A DNA stretch of 64,000 nucleotides from Glaciecola sp964446865 (GTDB lineage Bacteria; Pseudomonadota; Gammaproteobacteria; Enterobacterales; Alteromonadaceae): positions 1 through 64,000 of the forward strand of contig CAYURD010000006.1 in NCBI GenBank assembly GCA_964446865.1, in the 5' to 3' direction. Numbering within the stretch: the stretch's first letter is position 1; each line of letters starts with the position of its first letter. Position numbers and translations under genes: made by a program. The notes below the pieces were generated by a model. The model worked only from the letters and a program-made list of their open reading frames with translations. It searched no databases and was not told the origin of the DNA. Positions 45,616-53,927 of the stretch are shown here, piece after piece.

Positions 45616-46695
45616 TTACTTTCTTAAGGCTTTTGCCATTAAGTAACGTTTTACTCTAACTGCTACCATAATCGGCGCATAGTACCATTTGTTTGAGTAA
45701 ATTTTTACATTATATAATAAATATTCTTGGTTACTCAGTGAGGTTTTGTATCTAGCCTTGCCTGCTAAAAAGTCATATGAGCTAAAGCCTTGGTGCATAA
45801 AGTCTTCCATGGCTAGCTTGTGCATGACTAAGCCCGGCTTATATTTGTTATTATGATTCGCGTAATTTATTGCCGACAAATAAAAGTACACTGTTGTGCC
45901 AAAGGTAAAATAATAAAGGTAGCCCAGCAGTTGGTCGCCTGCGGTATATTTTGCAACATGTGCGGTTTGCCCAATACCTTGTGTCATTATATTGCGATGA
46001 AAATCGACAAAACGCTTATTTGAAAAGCCACTGCCAAAAGAATGCCCACCCCACTGTTTAATGTGCAGTTTCGCCATCTGCTCTAGGGTGCCTTCTATTT
46101 CGCTATGTGTGATCCACGCGTACGATATTTCGCCGTACTCTTGCTCTATAAAGCGGACTGAGCGAGAAATCTGTGATTTTGTATTTTTAGAAAAGTGACT
46201 GCCAATAGGCGTAGTTGAATCAATGTTTGTTTTGTAGCTATGCATGGTTTGTGTTGACCATTCAAGCCATTTGGGGCTAAGCCAATTGTCGGTTGTTTGA
46301 TTAATACCAATAAATTGATAGCTTCTTGGCTGACTAGCGATATATTCAAGTAAGGCTAATCGGCATTCTTGATGATGCGACGCACAAATAACGTCGTTAT
46401 ATTCAATCCATATCTGGTCGTCTTTTTCGTTGCCTGTTTGGTTTAGGTAATAATGATCACCTAAAATCGAGCTGCGCTTACCGATAAACACAAAGCCAAC
46501 TATGTCATTATTATATCTAAAAGTGAGCAATTTAGGAGTGAGTTTTGCGCAGGCAAGCCAGTTTCGTATCCAATGCTCGCTTAAAAAAAAGTTATCAAGG
46601 GCTGGCGTGGGAAAAGTGTCGGCATAAAGCTGCTGTATATCGGCATCGGTATAGCTAAGTGTGCTTTGGACGTCTATTTTTACTTGGCTTTGCAT
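45616..46695 (-). CDS. GNAT/FemAB-like acyltransferase (CelD/BcsL type)
   Basis: The 359-residue protein is of the Acetyltransf_6-type seen in cellulose and capsule loci. Features are NFFLSEHWIRNWL near 35-47, KNTKSQISRSVRFIEQ near 175-190 and HIKQWGG near 216-222. The late block YKPGLVMHKLAMEDFMHQGFSSYDFLAGKARYK spans about 290-322, where FDFLxG is the family hallmark. It would add an acyl or aminoacyl group to a sugar. It is a second member of the GNAT/FemAB clan in this operon but is clearly divergent from the one at 38626. The gaps are 43 bases to the next gene and 113 to the DUF218 gene. Confidence 0.75.
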   Translation of the reverse strand: MQSQVKIDVQSTLSYTDADIQQLYADTFPTPALDNFFLSEHWIRNWLACAKLTPKLLTFRYNNDIVGFVFIGKRSSILGDHYYLNQTGNEKDDQIWIEYNDVICASHHQECRLALLEYIASQPRSYQFIGINQTTDNWLSPKWLEWSTQTMHSYKTNIDSTTPIGSHFSKNTKSQISRSVRFIEQEYGEISYAWITHSEIEGTLEQMAKLHIKQWGGHSFGSGFSNKRFVDFHRNIMTQGIGQTAHVAKYTAGDQLLGYLYYFTFGTTVYFYLSAINYANHNNKYKPGLVMHKLAMEDFMHQGFSSYDFLAGKARYKTSLSNQEYLLYNVKIYSNKWYYAPIMVAVRVKRYLMAKALRK

Positions 46696-46808
46696 TTACT
46701 GATTTGTGTCCTTTACGCAAGTTTTTTCGCACTTTATTAGCGTTTGATTTTGTTTATGAATTTTTTTTGATGATATTGGTAGGGTTATCGGCTTGATGAG
46801 CGATAACA

Positions 46809-47576
46809 CTACTGATAAATCCAATGTTTAACAATTGCTGCATATTCATACATGGCGCGCTCACTGCGTCTTAAGGCAATTAAAGATGGAAAGTTAACGC
46901 CCATATTATTTTTTCCTTTTGAACTAAAATGCACTGGTACAAAGACGAATTCGATGTCTTCAGAATTTAACACTTTGTGCAGCCTAATACCATGTGTCGC
47001 TGACGAAACGACCGCAATGGTTTCATGTTGCAGGTGTTTTTTAAGTGCGGCGGCTTCTTGTAATGTGTTTTGACCCTCGGCAACGACAATAATATCTTTT
47101 TCATTTACACCAAGTTGCATCAGCAGTTTAGAAGAATATTCAGCATGTGATACCTTAGATTGATGATTAAAAAACCCGCCAGTTAAATATATCGGGGCCT
47201 TATTGACGTGATACATGCTCGCTGCATGAACAAGCCTTTCTAAGGAACAATGATTAAACTGACTCACCAAAGTAATTGTGTCATCGTCAAAGTGATAGCA
47301 CGCTAAAACCCAAGTGGCTGTAGTTTGTTGCCATAATGGATTGTCAATTGTGATTGTCTTATGTGCTTTCTCTAATGGTGAAATAAGCCAGTGACTAAAA
47401 AAAAATTGTGAACAAAGCCACAGCCAAATTAGGCTAGTCAGAATAATACTGTTAACAACCGCTTTGTGTATTTTGGTAAATTTTAACAAAAGTACACTGG
47501 TTAATAATCCCAACAAGGTTTGATTAAGCGGTGAAATTAAAATGTGTGCAATATAGTCTAGCATCTCGCCGCTCAT
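46809..47576 (-). CDS. DUF218 (YdcF/ElyC-like) membrane protein
   Basis: The 255-residue protein has two N-terminal membrane segments (about 17-32 and 38-60) and a soluble DUF218 domain. Its blocks WVLACYHFDDD near 89-99, IYLTGGF near 128-134 and AEGQNTLQEAAALKKHL near 166-182 fit that family. In ElyC the domain is tied to envelope integrity and undecaprenyl-lipid use, which would fit a polysaccharide locus; that link is inferred. It is the first gene of the leftward operon, and the 249-base region upstream is shared with the rightward GT4 gene. Confidence 0.82.
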   Translation of the reverse strand: MSGEMLDYIAHILISPLNQTLLGLLTSVLLLKFTKIHKAVVNSIILTSLIWLWLCSQFFFSHWLISPLEKAHKTITIDNPLWQQTTATWVLACYHFDDDTITLVSQFNHCSLERLVHAASMYHVNKAPIYLTGGFFNHQSKVSHAEYSSKLLMQLGVNEKDIIVVAEGQNTLQEAAALKKHLQHETIAVVSSATHGIRLHKVLNSEDIEFVFVPVHFSSKGKNNMGVNFPSLIALRRSERAMYEYAAIVKHWIYQ

Positions 47577-47723
47577 CTAAGTGTTGGGATTGTTATCGCG
47601 TCTATTCTATCAGGCAATGCGAGCACTATGAATAAATTTTACTATTGTTCGCGCAAGCACTAGAATGCACCCTAACGCAAACTTTGTTCGTAAATAGTGA
47701 CAGGAGTTGTTGCAACAAACACT

Positions 47724-47810
47724 ATGGCAAATAACACGGTAAGCAGTGTGGTAATCAGTTTGGTAAATAACATCGCAAATAACACGTCAAATAACGCTAG
47801 GATTGACTGA
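47724..47810 (+). other. Short asparagine-rich ORF, doubtful
   Basis: Twenty-eight codons run from ATG to TGA, with four Asn-Asn pairs from a degenerate repeat of AAATAACA-like units. It is in frame with the next gene but separated by TGA and TAA. GGAG lies about 18 bases upstream, too far to be a good ribosome binding site. It could be a leader peptide or simply low-complexity DNA. Confidence 0.2.
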
Positions 47811-47825
47811 AATGGTACTTAACAT

Positions 47826-49034
47826 ATGGCTCTAGTAGTTGTGTTGGCCCAGCGTGTGCCATACCCGCCGAACAAAGGAGAAAAGCTAAGAACCTTTCAT
47901 CAAATCGAAGGTTTAATAGACAAAGGTCACCATGTTCAAGTAATTGTCCCTGTTGAAGATGATCAAGAGAAACAAAATGCGCTAGCATTGGCTAAGCATT
48001 TTGATATTGAAGTAAGCTGCCATCCACTGCCTCATAAACTGCATCGTCTAGCGCGAGCTGTTGTCACAAATAAATCATTTAGTGAAGCTAATTTTTACTC
48101 AAAAACCTTAATGCTGTCGTTGGAAAATGCGCTACAAAAAGCCGATGCCTTGTTATTAACAGCTTCATCATTAGCACCTTATGTCTTTGCTTTGCCTAAC
48201 GCACTCAAATCAAAGCTTAAGTTACTGATGGACTTTATGGATGTCGATTCAGATAAGTGGTTGCAATACGCTCAGCAGAGCAATTTTCCAAAGTCGCTTG
48301 TCTATCGCAGAGAAGCACAGAAAATTAGCTCACTTGAGCGTGCAACCGCCAAATATTTTGATACCTGCTTTTTAATCGCACAAGCCGAAATCAATATTTT
48401 TAAGCAAAATGTGAGTTCCATAGGGCAAGTAGAAGTGCTTGGCAACGGGATAGACCAGTCTCTTTTTAATCCTAATCTTAAAAAGCCAGCAGCACCAATG
48501 ACGTTTTTATTCAGTGGTGTCATGGATTACAAGCCCAATATTGATGCAGTGATGTGGTTTGTTAAACATTGTTGGCCCAGCATCAAACAAGATTTGGGTG
48601 ATGTCAAATTTGTAATCGCGGGTATGAACCCTGTTGCCGAAATTAGCAAGCTAAGTGCTGACTCTACGATTGAAGTCACGGGGTTTGTAGACGACATTAA
48701 GCCATATTTTGATAAGGCCCATATTTTTGTTGCTCCTTTTCAGATTGCTCGCGGTGTCCAAAACAAGGTCCTTCAAGCAATGGCGTGCGCATTGCCTGTA
48801 ATATCAACAACACTTGGGGCTGAAGGGATCAACTGTCAACCAGAGACTGATATTGTCTTAGCTGACGATGCAAAAAGCTTTTTGTCGGCGGCAATATCCC
48901 TAGCATCAAATCAAACACGAAGAGAAAACATTGGCCAAGCTGCACTCATTACCATCGAAGAAAACTATGCATGGCAGTCTGTATTAAAACCATTGATGCA
49001 TGGCCTTGAGATGAATAACCTTGATAAGTCTTAA
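47826..49034 (+). CDS. XrtA-associated family 4 glycosyltransferase
   Basis: The 402-residue GT-B enzyme of the TIGR03087-like group is found in exosortase A loci. The opening VVVLAQRVPYPPNKGEKLRTFHQI is the family signature. The donor domain has FSGVMDYKPNIDAVMWFVKH near 229-248, FVAPFQIARGVQNKVLQAMACALPVI near 300-325 and TTLGAEGI near 327-334. No ribosome binding site is evident, so the start at 47826 rests on the family N-terminus. It starts a rightward run with the hexapeptide acyltransferase (23-base gap). It probably adds a conserved early sugar. Confidence 0.88.
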   Translation: MALVVVLAQRVPYPPNKGEKLRTFHQIEGLIDKGHHVQVIVPVEDDQEKQNALALAKHFDIEVSCHPLPHKLHRLARAVVTNKSFSEANFYSKTLMLSLENALQKADALLLTASSLAPYVFALPNALKSKLKLLMDFMDVDSDKWLQYAQQSNFPKSLVYRREAQKISSLERATAKYFDTCFLIAQAEINIFKQNVSSIGQVEVLGNGIDQSLFNPNLKKPAAPMTFLFSGVMDYKPNIDAVMWFVKHCWPSIKQDLGDVKFVIAGMNPVAEISKLSADSTIEVTGFVDDIKPYFDKAHIFVAPFQIARGVQNKVLQAMACALPVISTTLGAEGINCQPETDIVLADDAKSFLSAAISLASNQTRRENIGQAALITIEENYAWQSVLKPLMHGLEMNNLDKS

Positions 49035-49057
49035 AGTAGCGTGGAAAATATTTAAAG

Positions 49058-49636
49058 ATGAAAAAGCTCATTAAACTCCTTGTTAGAGCCGTGGCGACGA
49101 TACTTGTGTTGCCACTTTTATTGACATACTTTTTCATGGGGGCTGTCTTAAACAAAGACCAAACTTTAGCGGGTCATAGTCAACTGCTCAGTTTAATACC
49201 AGGTAAAACCGGGGTATATCTCAGAGCGGCGTTTTATCGATTGACCCTCAACAAGAGCGACGCTTCGGCATATATTGGTTTTGGAGCTTTGTTGTCTCAG
49301 GTGGATACAAGCATAGCATCTGGTGTTTATATTGGGCCACAGTGCAATATAGGAAGGTGCAGCATTGCGGGTGATACTCTGTTAGGCAGTGGCGTTCATG
49401 TCATGAGTGGTAAAAATCAACATGCATTTGACGATATCAGTAAGCCCATAAGAGAGCAGGGTGGTACATTTCAGAAAGTCCAAATAGGCAAAAATTGCTG
49501 GATAGGCAACGGCGCAATGATTATGGCTAATATTGGTGATAATTGTATAATTGCTGCAGGCTCTGTGGTGATAAATGACATCCCAGAAAAGTCGATAGTC
49601 GGTGGTAATCCAGCAAAAATTATTAAAACGCGATAA
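49058..49636 (+). CDS. Hexapeptide-repeat acyltransferase
   Basis: The 192-residue protein has an N-terminal hydrophobic segment (about 10-30) and left-handed beta-helix hexapeptide repeats from about 78 onward. The catalytic-type histidine is in GKNQHAFDD near 123-131. KVQIGKNCWIGNGAMIMANIG is the usual coil before the C-terminal GGNPAKII. It resembles WbbJ/serine O-acetyltransferase-type maturases and would acetylate a sugar hydroxyl. It follows the XrtA-associated GT4 gene closely. The serine protease gene starts 73 bases after its stop. Confidence 0.88.
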   Translation: MKKLIKLLVRAVATILVLPLLLTYFFMGAVLNKDQTLAGHSQLLSLIPGKTGVYLRAAFYRLTLNKSDASAYIGFGALLSQVDTSIASGVYIGPQCNIGRCSIAGDTLLGSGVHVMSGKNQHAFDDISKPIREQGGTFQKVQIGKNCWIGNGAMIMANIGDNCIIAAGSVVINDIPEKSIVGGNPAKIIKTR

Positions 49637-49709
49637 TGTGCAGGTAATATGTTGCGCTAATGACGCACTCATAATATTGCCAATAGCGTTGATCTTAAGG
49701 AATATACAA

Positions 49710-50540
49710 ATGCAATCGAACAAAAATACATCTGTTTTTAAAAAAGCTCGCTGTTTAAGTAAGAGTTTATTAGTGACGTTAACGTTTGCTTTGTGTTTTT
49801 TCTCAAGTGCTTATGCCGTTGAAGATAACAACACGCAAGTACCATTACCAGAACTCATAAAAAGCATGAAACCATCAATCGTCGGTATCGGGATTTATGC
49901 GCCAATCAAATCTAAAGCTCCAAGGATCATCGGGTCGGGGTTTGTGGTGGGTAACGGTAAACATATTGTCACAAATTATCACGTAGTTTCAAAAGAGCTC
50001 GATCCCACTATTGTCGAGCACTATGTTGCTTTATCTGGGGAAGGGAAGCAGCCTCGTGTCCACAAAATGACCTTGGTGGGGGTCGATCCAGTCCATGATT
50101 TAGCCATTTTATCAATTGAAGATGACTTACCGCCAGTCACGCTAGGCAGCAACTCGTTTGCAGACGCTGGCACAAACATTGTAATGACAGGCTATCCTAT
50201 TGGGGCTGTATTAGGACTTTATCCAGCTACGCATGTGGGTATTGTTGCCGCTATCGCGCCAGACATTAATCCGGCATCAAATGCAGATGAATTAACGATT
50301 AGCATGTTGAATCGCCTAAAAGACCCGTTTTTAATTTACCAGCTAGACATTACAGCATTTCCTGGTAACAGCGGCAGCCCTATATACAACAGACAAAATG
50401 GTGAAGTGATAGGGGTGCTAAACAAAGTGTTCGTATCTGCAGGTAAAGAGTCAGCGCTCACAAATCCGAGTGGGATAAGCTATGCCATACCAATCTTGCA
50501 ATTAAGGAAATTAGCGGCAAAGTACAGTGTAGATTTATAG
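49710..50540 (+). CDS. Secreted trypsin-like serine protease
   Basis: The 276-residue protein begins at ATG 49710, preceded by TAAGGA with about 8-base spacing. The frame stays open to 49602 inside the previous gene, but that extension is not used. A signal peptide ends near residue 36 (AYA|VED). The chymotrypsin-fold triad is H91 (TNYHVV), D130 (HDLAIL) and S221 (GNSGSP). There is no PDZ domain, so it is shorter than DegP. It probably works in the periplasm. Location after two exopolysaccharide genes suggests a locus-specific maturation or quality-control role, which is inference. Confidence 0.85.
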   Translation: MQSNKNTSVFKKARCLSKSLLVTLTFALCFFSSAYAVEDNNTQVPLPELIKSMKPSIVGIGIYAPIKSKAPRIIGSGFVVGNGKHIVTNYHVVSKELDPTIVEHYVALSGEGKQPRVHKMTLVGVDPVHDLAILSIEDDLPPVTLGSNSFADAGTNIVMTGYPIGAVLGLYPATHVGIVAAIAPDINPASNADELTISMLNRLKDPFLIYQLDITAFPGNSGSPIYNRQNGEVIGVLNKVFVSAGKESALTNPSGISYAIPILQLRKLAAKYSVDL

Positions 50541-50594
50541 ACATATAAATTGTAGTTACGAGTCTGGTTATTTAGCGGTTTGTTTTTATGCCAG

Positions 50595-50696
50595 CGGAGC
50601 GATATAGAGAACGGAGCGATATAGAGAACGGAGCGATATAGAGAACGGAGCGATACAGAGAACGGAGTGATATAGAGAACGGAGCGATACAGAGAA
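50595..50696. repeat. Six tandem copies of a 17-bp unit
   Basis: The unit cggagcgatatagagaa is repeated head to tail at 50595, 50612, 50629, 50646, 50663 and 50680. Copies 1-3 are identical; copies 4 and 6 have T to C at one position and copy 5 has C to T at another. The array fills the gap between two converging genes, ending 8 bases before the stop of the nucleotidyltransferase gene. There is no spacer, so it is not a CRISPR. Confidence 0.95.
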
Positions 50697-50703
50697 CGTT
50701 TAA

Positions 50704-51831
50704 CTATTTGCGAAAAATAAACTCGCCGAAGGTCTTTTTTACGAGCGTACGGTAACTTTTATATATCATGTGTTTAATAAACTTGATGATAGGCATTTTG
50801 CTTAAATGACCTCTAACGTAAACTTTAAATCGTACTAGTGTATTGCTTGAATCTGCCAAATATTCACTGTTTGGAAATACCGCTAAAGAGAAATCCGTAG
50901 CATGTTGCTGGTGTTTCTTAAGCGCCTGCGAATCCAAAAATGAAGCACAATAGGGCAAGCTGTGCTCTTTAAATAAGATATTTAGCAGGCCAATGAGAAT
51001 ATAAAACTCGCCTTCACACCCTGAATCAATAAACAAACTGTGTAGCTCATTTATATCATTGTTGTTGACGTAGCTTATGAGCATCTGATGAAGATCAAGG
51101 CAATCACGCAAGCCTTTTTCAATGTCATCATTTAATAATAAATGAATGGCGCTGTGCAATATTAGATGTCTATCATCAAGTGCAAAAAGAGGCGTGTCGG
51201 TCGCTTGTTTGTCTTTAAAAATACGTTTGATATCAATTGTTTTGCCCGCGCTGCCAGGCAATAGGTTGTGATGAATATCGAGTGTTACGCCTGTTTCGAG
51301 GTGAAAATATGGAGGAAGCTCATGAGACCAGTCTCGATAGTATTTTTCGTCGTAATCATCTAGCTCTTTAGCTTGCCAACCATTAGCTTGTAAGCGCGAT
51401 TCAATTTCACTTAATTGGTCTTTTTCGACCAAAATATCAATATCCGAAATCAATCGACCTTTCGCATTTGCTTTGTTGGTAACGATGTACGCAGCGCCTT
51501 TCATCAAGAGTATTGGTGTATTAGCCGCATCAAGGTCGTCTGCAATAGTGCGACACGCTTGTAAAACTTGTAAATATTGCGCGCTTGAAAAAGTACGAAC
51601 CGACGTTAAGTGTCTTTTAAACGGCTCTGGGTAAGGAGATAGGTCGTCTACTCTGTATGCTATATAACCTTGTAGTTGAGAATGAATAAGAACGCGCAGT
51701 AACGCGTGATATAAGGCATGATAGTCGGCTTCCGTTTCGGCTTTTGTTTCGGTAAGTGTTTGCTGTACAGCAGACAAGTCGACAGAGATAAGAAAGTCAC
51801 ATAATGAGTGTCGCGTAATCTGCTTAAACAC
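50704..51831 (-). CDS. Uncharacterised nucleotidyltransferase (NTP_transf_5-like)
   Basis: The 375-residue protein resembles the uncharacterised nucleotidyltransferase family often encoded with HprK-related kinases in exosortase-bearing genomes. The core motif LLMKGAAYI near 108-116 followed by GRLISDIDILV (D130 and D132) has the spacing of a nucleotidyltransferase active site; a later LDIHHNLLPG near 182-191 is also typical. The product it makes (nucleotidylation of a protein, sugar or cofactor) is unknown. It overlaps the kinase gene by 8 bases and is the last gene of the cassette. Confidence 0.75.
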   Translation of the reverse strand: MFKQITRHSLCDFLISVDLSAVQQTLTETKAETEADYHALYHALLRVLIHSQLQGYIAYRVDDLSPYPEPFKRHLTSVRTFSSAQYLQVLQACRTIADDLDAANTPILLMKGAAYIVTNKANAKGRLISDIDILVEKDQLSEIESRLQANGWQAKELDDYDEKYYRDWSHELPPYFHLETGVTLDIHHNLLPGSAGKTIDIKRIFKDKQATDTPLFALDDRHLILHSAIHLLLNDDIEKGLRDCLDLHQMLISYVNNNDINELHSLFIDSGCEGEFYILIGLLNILFKEHSLPYCASFLDSQALKKHQQHATDFSLAVFPNSEYLADSSNTLVRFKVYVRGHLSKMPIIKFIKHMIYKSYRTLVKKTFGEFIFRK

Positions 51832-52699
51832 TGACTAGCTCCTCTAGAAACTCTGCTAACGCATCTAACTGCGAATAGCTAACTTCAAACACCTCAGCTT
51901 TGCCGACTATATCCGTTAAAGTATGAAAAGCGGGTTCGCCAATCACGCTATAGTTAAATGCGTTTGCAATTAATTTAGAGAAACCTATGGCTTGATCTAC
52001 TTGGAATATATCTAAGTTAGCGTTCGCTTCGTAATTTAAATACACAATTGCCGATACATCGACTTCTTGCAAGGTATCAAAGGTTTTACGGCTCATGGTT
52101 CGTACCTGAGCAATTGAACCCTTGTGGGTGTTGTGTGTGACCTCACTGATAAAGTGCTCACAGCTGTCACTCGACACAAATGGTCGTATAATTTCAATCG
52201 ATTCGTTTTTAAGCGACGTGGGTCGAAAAACAGGCGCCACTTTCCCTGTTTCTAAATTAATAAGCGCCATTTCGTCATAATATAAGTGCCAGCCATTAAG
52301 GCCTAAATACGTCGATGTGGTCGATTTGCCAGAACCAGAGCGCGCAGGGAACAAGATCGCTTTTCCGTTTTTTTCGACTACTGAGCAGTGGATGAGTAAA
52401 TGCGTATGATCATAAGCGGCAATACACCAGTTCATGCACCACTCTATAGAGGGTATAAGCTTAGTTGGTGATATTGGGTTAAATGGCTGTTGTCCATCAA
52501 CCTGCAAAACAACTTGAGGTCTTAGTAAGGTGCGCAATAGGCTGGTTTTTTGTATATCAATTTGATAATCAGCAATACTTTCGTTATGGCTGATTGAATC
52601 GGGGTATAAGTTGTGTAATTGCTTGCAGATAGGATTGTTGTCGGAAGACGCAAGTCCGTTGACGAAGAATGTATAAAGACCGGTGTCAATACAATGCAT
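51824..52699 (-). CDS. HprK-related kinase A
   Basis: The 291-residue protein has an HPr-kinase-like P-loop domain: Walker A ARSGSGKST at 119-127 and a WHLYYDEMALI block near 137-147 with D142/E143. LFPARSGSGKSTTSTYL is the family hallmark. The HPr-serine kinase capping region of true HprK is not evident, and no PTS gene lies nearby. Members of this group (HprK_rel_A, TIGR04352-like) occur with a PqqD-like protein and a nucleotidyltransferase. The phosphorylated target is unknown. Its ATG directly follows the stop codon of the PqqD-like gene. Confidence 0.8.
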   Translation of the reverse strand: MHCIDTGLYTFFVNGLASSDNNPICKQLHNLYPDSISHNESIADYQIDIQKTSLLRTLLRPQVVLQVDGQQPFNPISPTKLIPSIEWCMNWCIAAYDHTHLLIHCSVVEKNGKAILFPARSGSGKSTTSTYLGLNGWHLYYDEMALINLETGKVAPVFRPTSLKNESIEIIRPFVSSDSCEHFISEVTHNTHKGSIAQVRTMSRKTFDTLQEVDVSAIVYLNYEANANLDIFQVDQAIGFSKLIANAFNYSVIGEPAFHTLTDIVGKAEVFEVSYSQLDALAEFLEELVSV

Positions 52700-52918
52700 T
52701 TATTCAATAAAATCCTGCAGTGTTAATGCCGAAAGAAGCTTAATTTGAGCTTCTTCGTTAAGATGTATAAATGCTTCTTCTTCAAGATTTGGGTGTTCTT
52801 CTCGAAGCAAACCAAATGCAATTGGCAGCTGAATGACCAATGTTTTATATGTGTCTTTGTCAAAAACAACAAAGGCTGACTTATCAGCCAGCCTTTTATA
52901 AATAAGGTTTGTTAGCAT
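52700..52918 (-). CDS. PqqD-like small protein (HPr-rel-A system)
   Basis: The 72-residue protein has the length and overall winged-helix pattern of PqqD-like domains, which bind a leader peptide and present it to a modifying enzyme in RiPP and related pathways. This subgroup (TIGR04353-like by eye) always seems to travel with the HprK-related kinase; the adjacency here is direct, with no intergenic base. Its partner peptide is not known. The gene lies 6 bases after the Tat-signal protein gene, making that protein the nearest candidate ligand. Confidence 0.72.
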   Translation of the reverse strand: MLTNLIYKRLADKSAFVVFDKDTYKTLVIQLPIAFGLLREEHPNLEEEAFIHLNEEAQIKLLSALTLQDFIE

Positions 52919-52924
52919 TAGTAC

Positions 52925-53617
52925 CTATAGGACGTGTTGCCTTCTTAATAGCTTTCTTAAGTCACTTTCGGTTAATTTGTTTGGTGCACCGTAGCTAGAA
53001 GTTAACACACTAAGCGTATGTACTTCACTGCCTTCGTGCAACGAACCCCAAACATGTTCTAAAAACGCCTTAAGGCCGTCACTACCTTTAAATTGGTGAT
53101 CGACTTGAGCTAAACCGAAGAGTACATTACAGTAAACTGTCACCAAATGTTTAACCTTTGCAGGCTGGCTGTGTATGTTTCGTAATGTGTGGCCAACGTT
53201 TATGTGCAATGGTGGAGTGTGTTTTCCAAACGCTGCAATATCGATTCGTTTTTTGTCTAATAGATCCTTAACGACACCATAATAAAAGTCTTTTTTCTTT
53301 GCTCTAGGGTGGTTATTGAATCGAGAGTTTTTATTAACCCCCATCACCATATGCGTCAGTCTTTCTTTTTGACTTTCAGTTGGATGGCCTTGTGCTAGAT
53401 CTTTCCAAAAGTCTGGCCAGCGGCCACCATGAAATGGTCTGACTGTACAGCTTGAATTTATGCTCTGAGAACCACCAGAGACGCCAGAAACGTTACAAGT
53501 GCCCCACACATTTGATGCTGGCAAAATTGATATGCCAGCAATCGCTGAAGTCTTTTTTACAAACCCACGACGAGCTTTATTTCGCTCGGTAGTATTACTT
53601 GTATTGTTGTTGTCCAT
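52925..53617 (-). CDS. Tat-signal protein of unknown function
   Basis: The 230-residue protein starts with a polar asparagine/threonine-rich stretch, then ARRGFVKKTSAIAGISILPASNVWG (16-40), which has the twin arginines, hydrophobic core and small-residue end of a Tat signal. Immediately after the probable cleavage site comes a Gly/Ser-rich stretch between Cys42 and Cys57. The rest is a basic, histidine-rich helical domain I do not recognise. It is the first gene of the leftward four-gene cassette (PqqD-like, HprK-related, nucleotidyltransferase follow). Either it is the substrate of these enzymes or an exported enzyme of the same pathway; the sequence does not decide. Confidence 0.65.
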   Translation of the reverse strand: MDNNNTSNTTERNKARRGFVKKTSAIAGISILPASNVWGTCNVSGVSGGSQSINSSCTVRPFHGGRWPDFWKDLAQGHPTESQKERLTHMVMGVNKNSRFNNHPRAKKKDFYYGVVKDLLDKKRIDIAAFGKHTPPLHINVGHTLRNIHSQPAKVKHLVTVYCNVLFGLAQVDHQFKGSDGLKAFLEHVWGSLHEGSEVHTLSVLTSSYGAPNKLTESDLRKLLRRQHVL

Positions 53618-53927
53618 TTATAAAACCCTATAACTTCTCAAACTGGTACTATCAATGCAAAAAGTGTACCTACTTATAAGCGCCTGATTTTACAAGTATT
53701 ACCGAAGCGATAAATCTTAACTGTAAAAAACCGTGACACTTTTGAAATGGCTCAATCTTTCCTACGGTGAGTATACCGCAAACTCTACGTAACGGCAATT
53801 TACCAAAATTTACTTTTAAGCTAAGGAGGTGAGGGTGATTGAGATGTGTTCAAATAACTGAAAAGCTAGGCAAAATATGCACATTGGTTTACCATATACA
53901 CATTAATAGACTCTACCGAATATATAC
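53618..53927. other. Intergenic region between the Tat-protein cassette and the epimerase gene
   Basis: This 310-base divergent region contains a strong Shine-Dalgarno with a very short ORF (53822-53861). A poor promoter-like pair for the epimerase, TTGGTT (53884-53889) and TAGACT (53907-53912) with 17-base spacing, lies just before the gene and would leave a very short leader. No convincing promoter was found for the leftward cassette. Confidence 0.55.
53822..53861 (+). promoter_or_regulatory. Perfect Shine-Dalgarno with eight-codon leader ORF
   Basis: TAAGGAGGTGA (53822-53832) is fully complementary to the 3' end of 16S rRNA. It is followed by GTG at 53835 and a frame of eight codons ending in TGA at 53859-53861. 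The epimerase ATG follows 66 bases later and lacks its own ribosome binding site. It may be a leader peptide, a relic of a longer gene, or chance. Confidence 0.4.

Noticed and set aside
50595..50696. CRISPR array
   Set aside because: The 17-bp units are directly abutting with no spacers, and no cas genes are present.
51824..52699. Genuine HPr kinase of a PTS regulatory system
   Set aside because: No HPr or EI gene is nearby and the neighbours are a PqqD-like and a nucleotidyltransferase gene.
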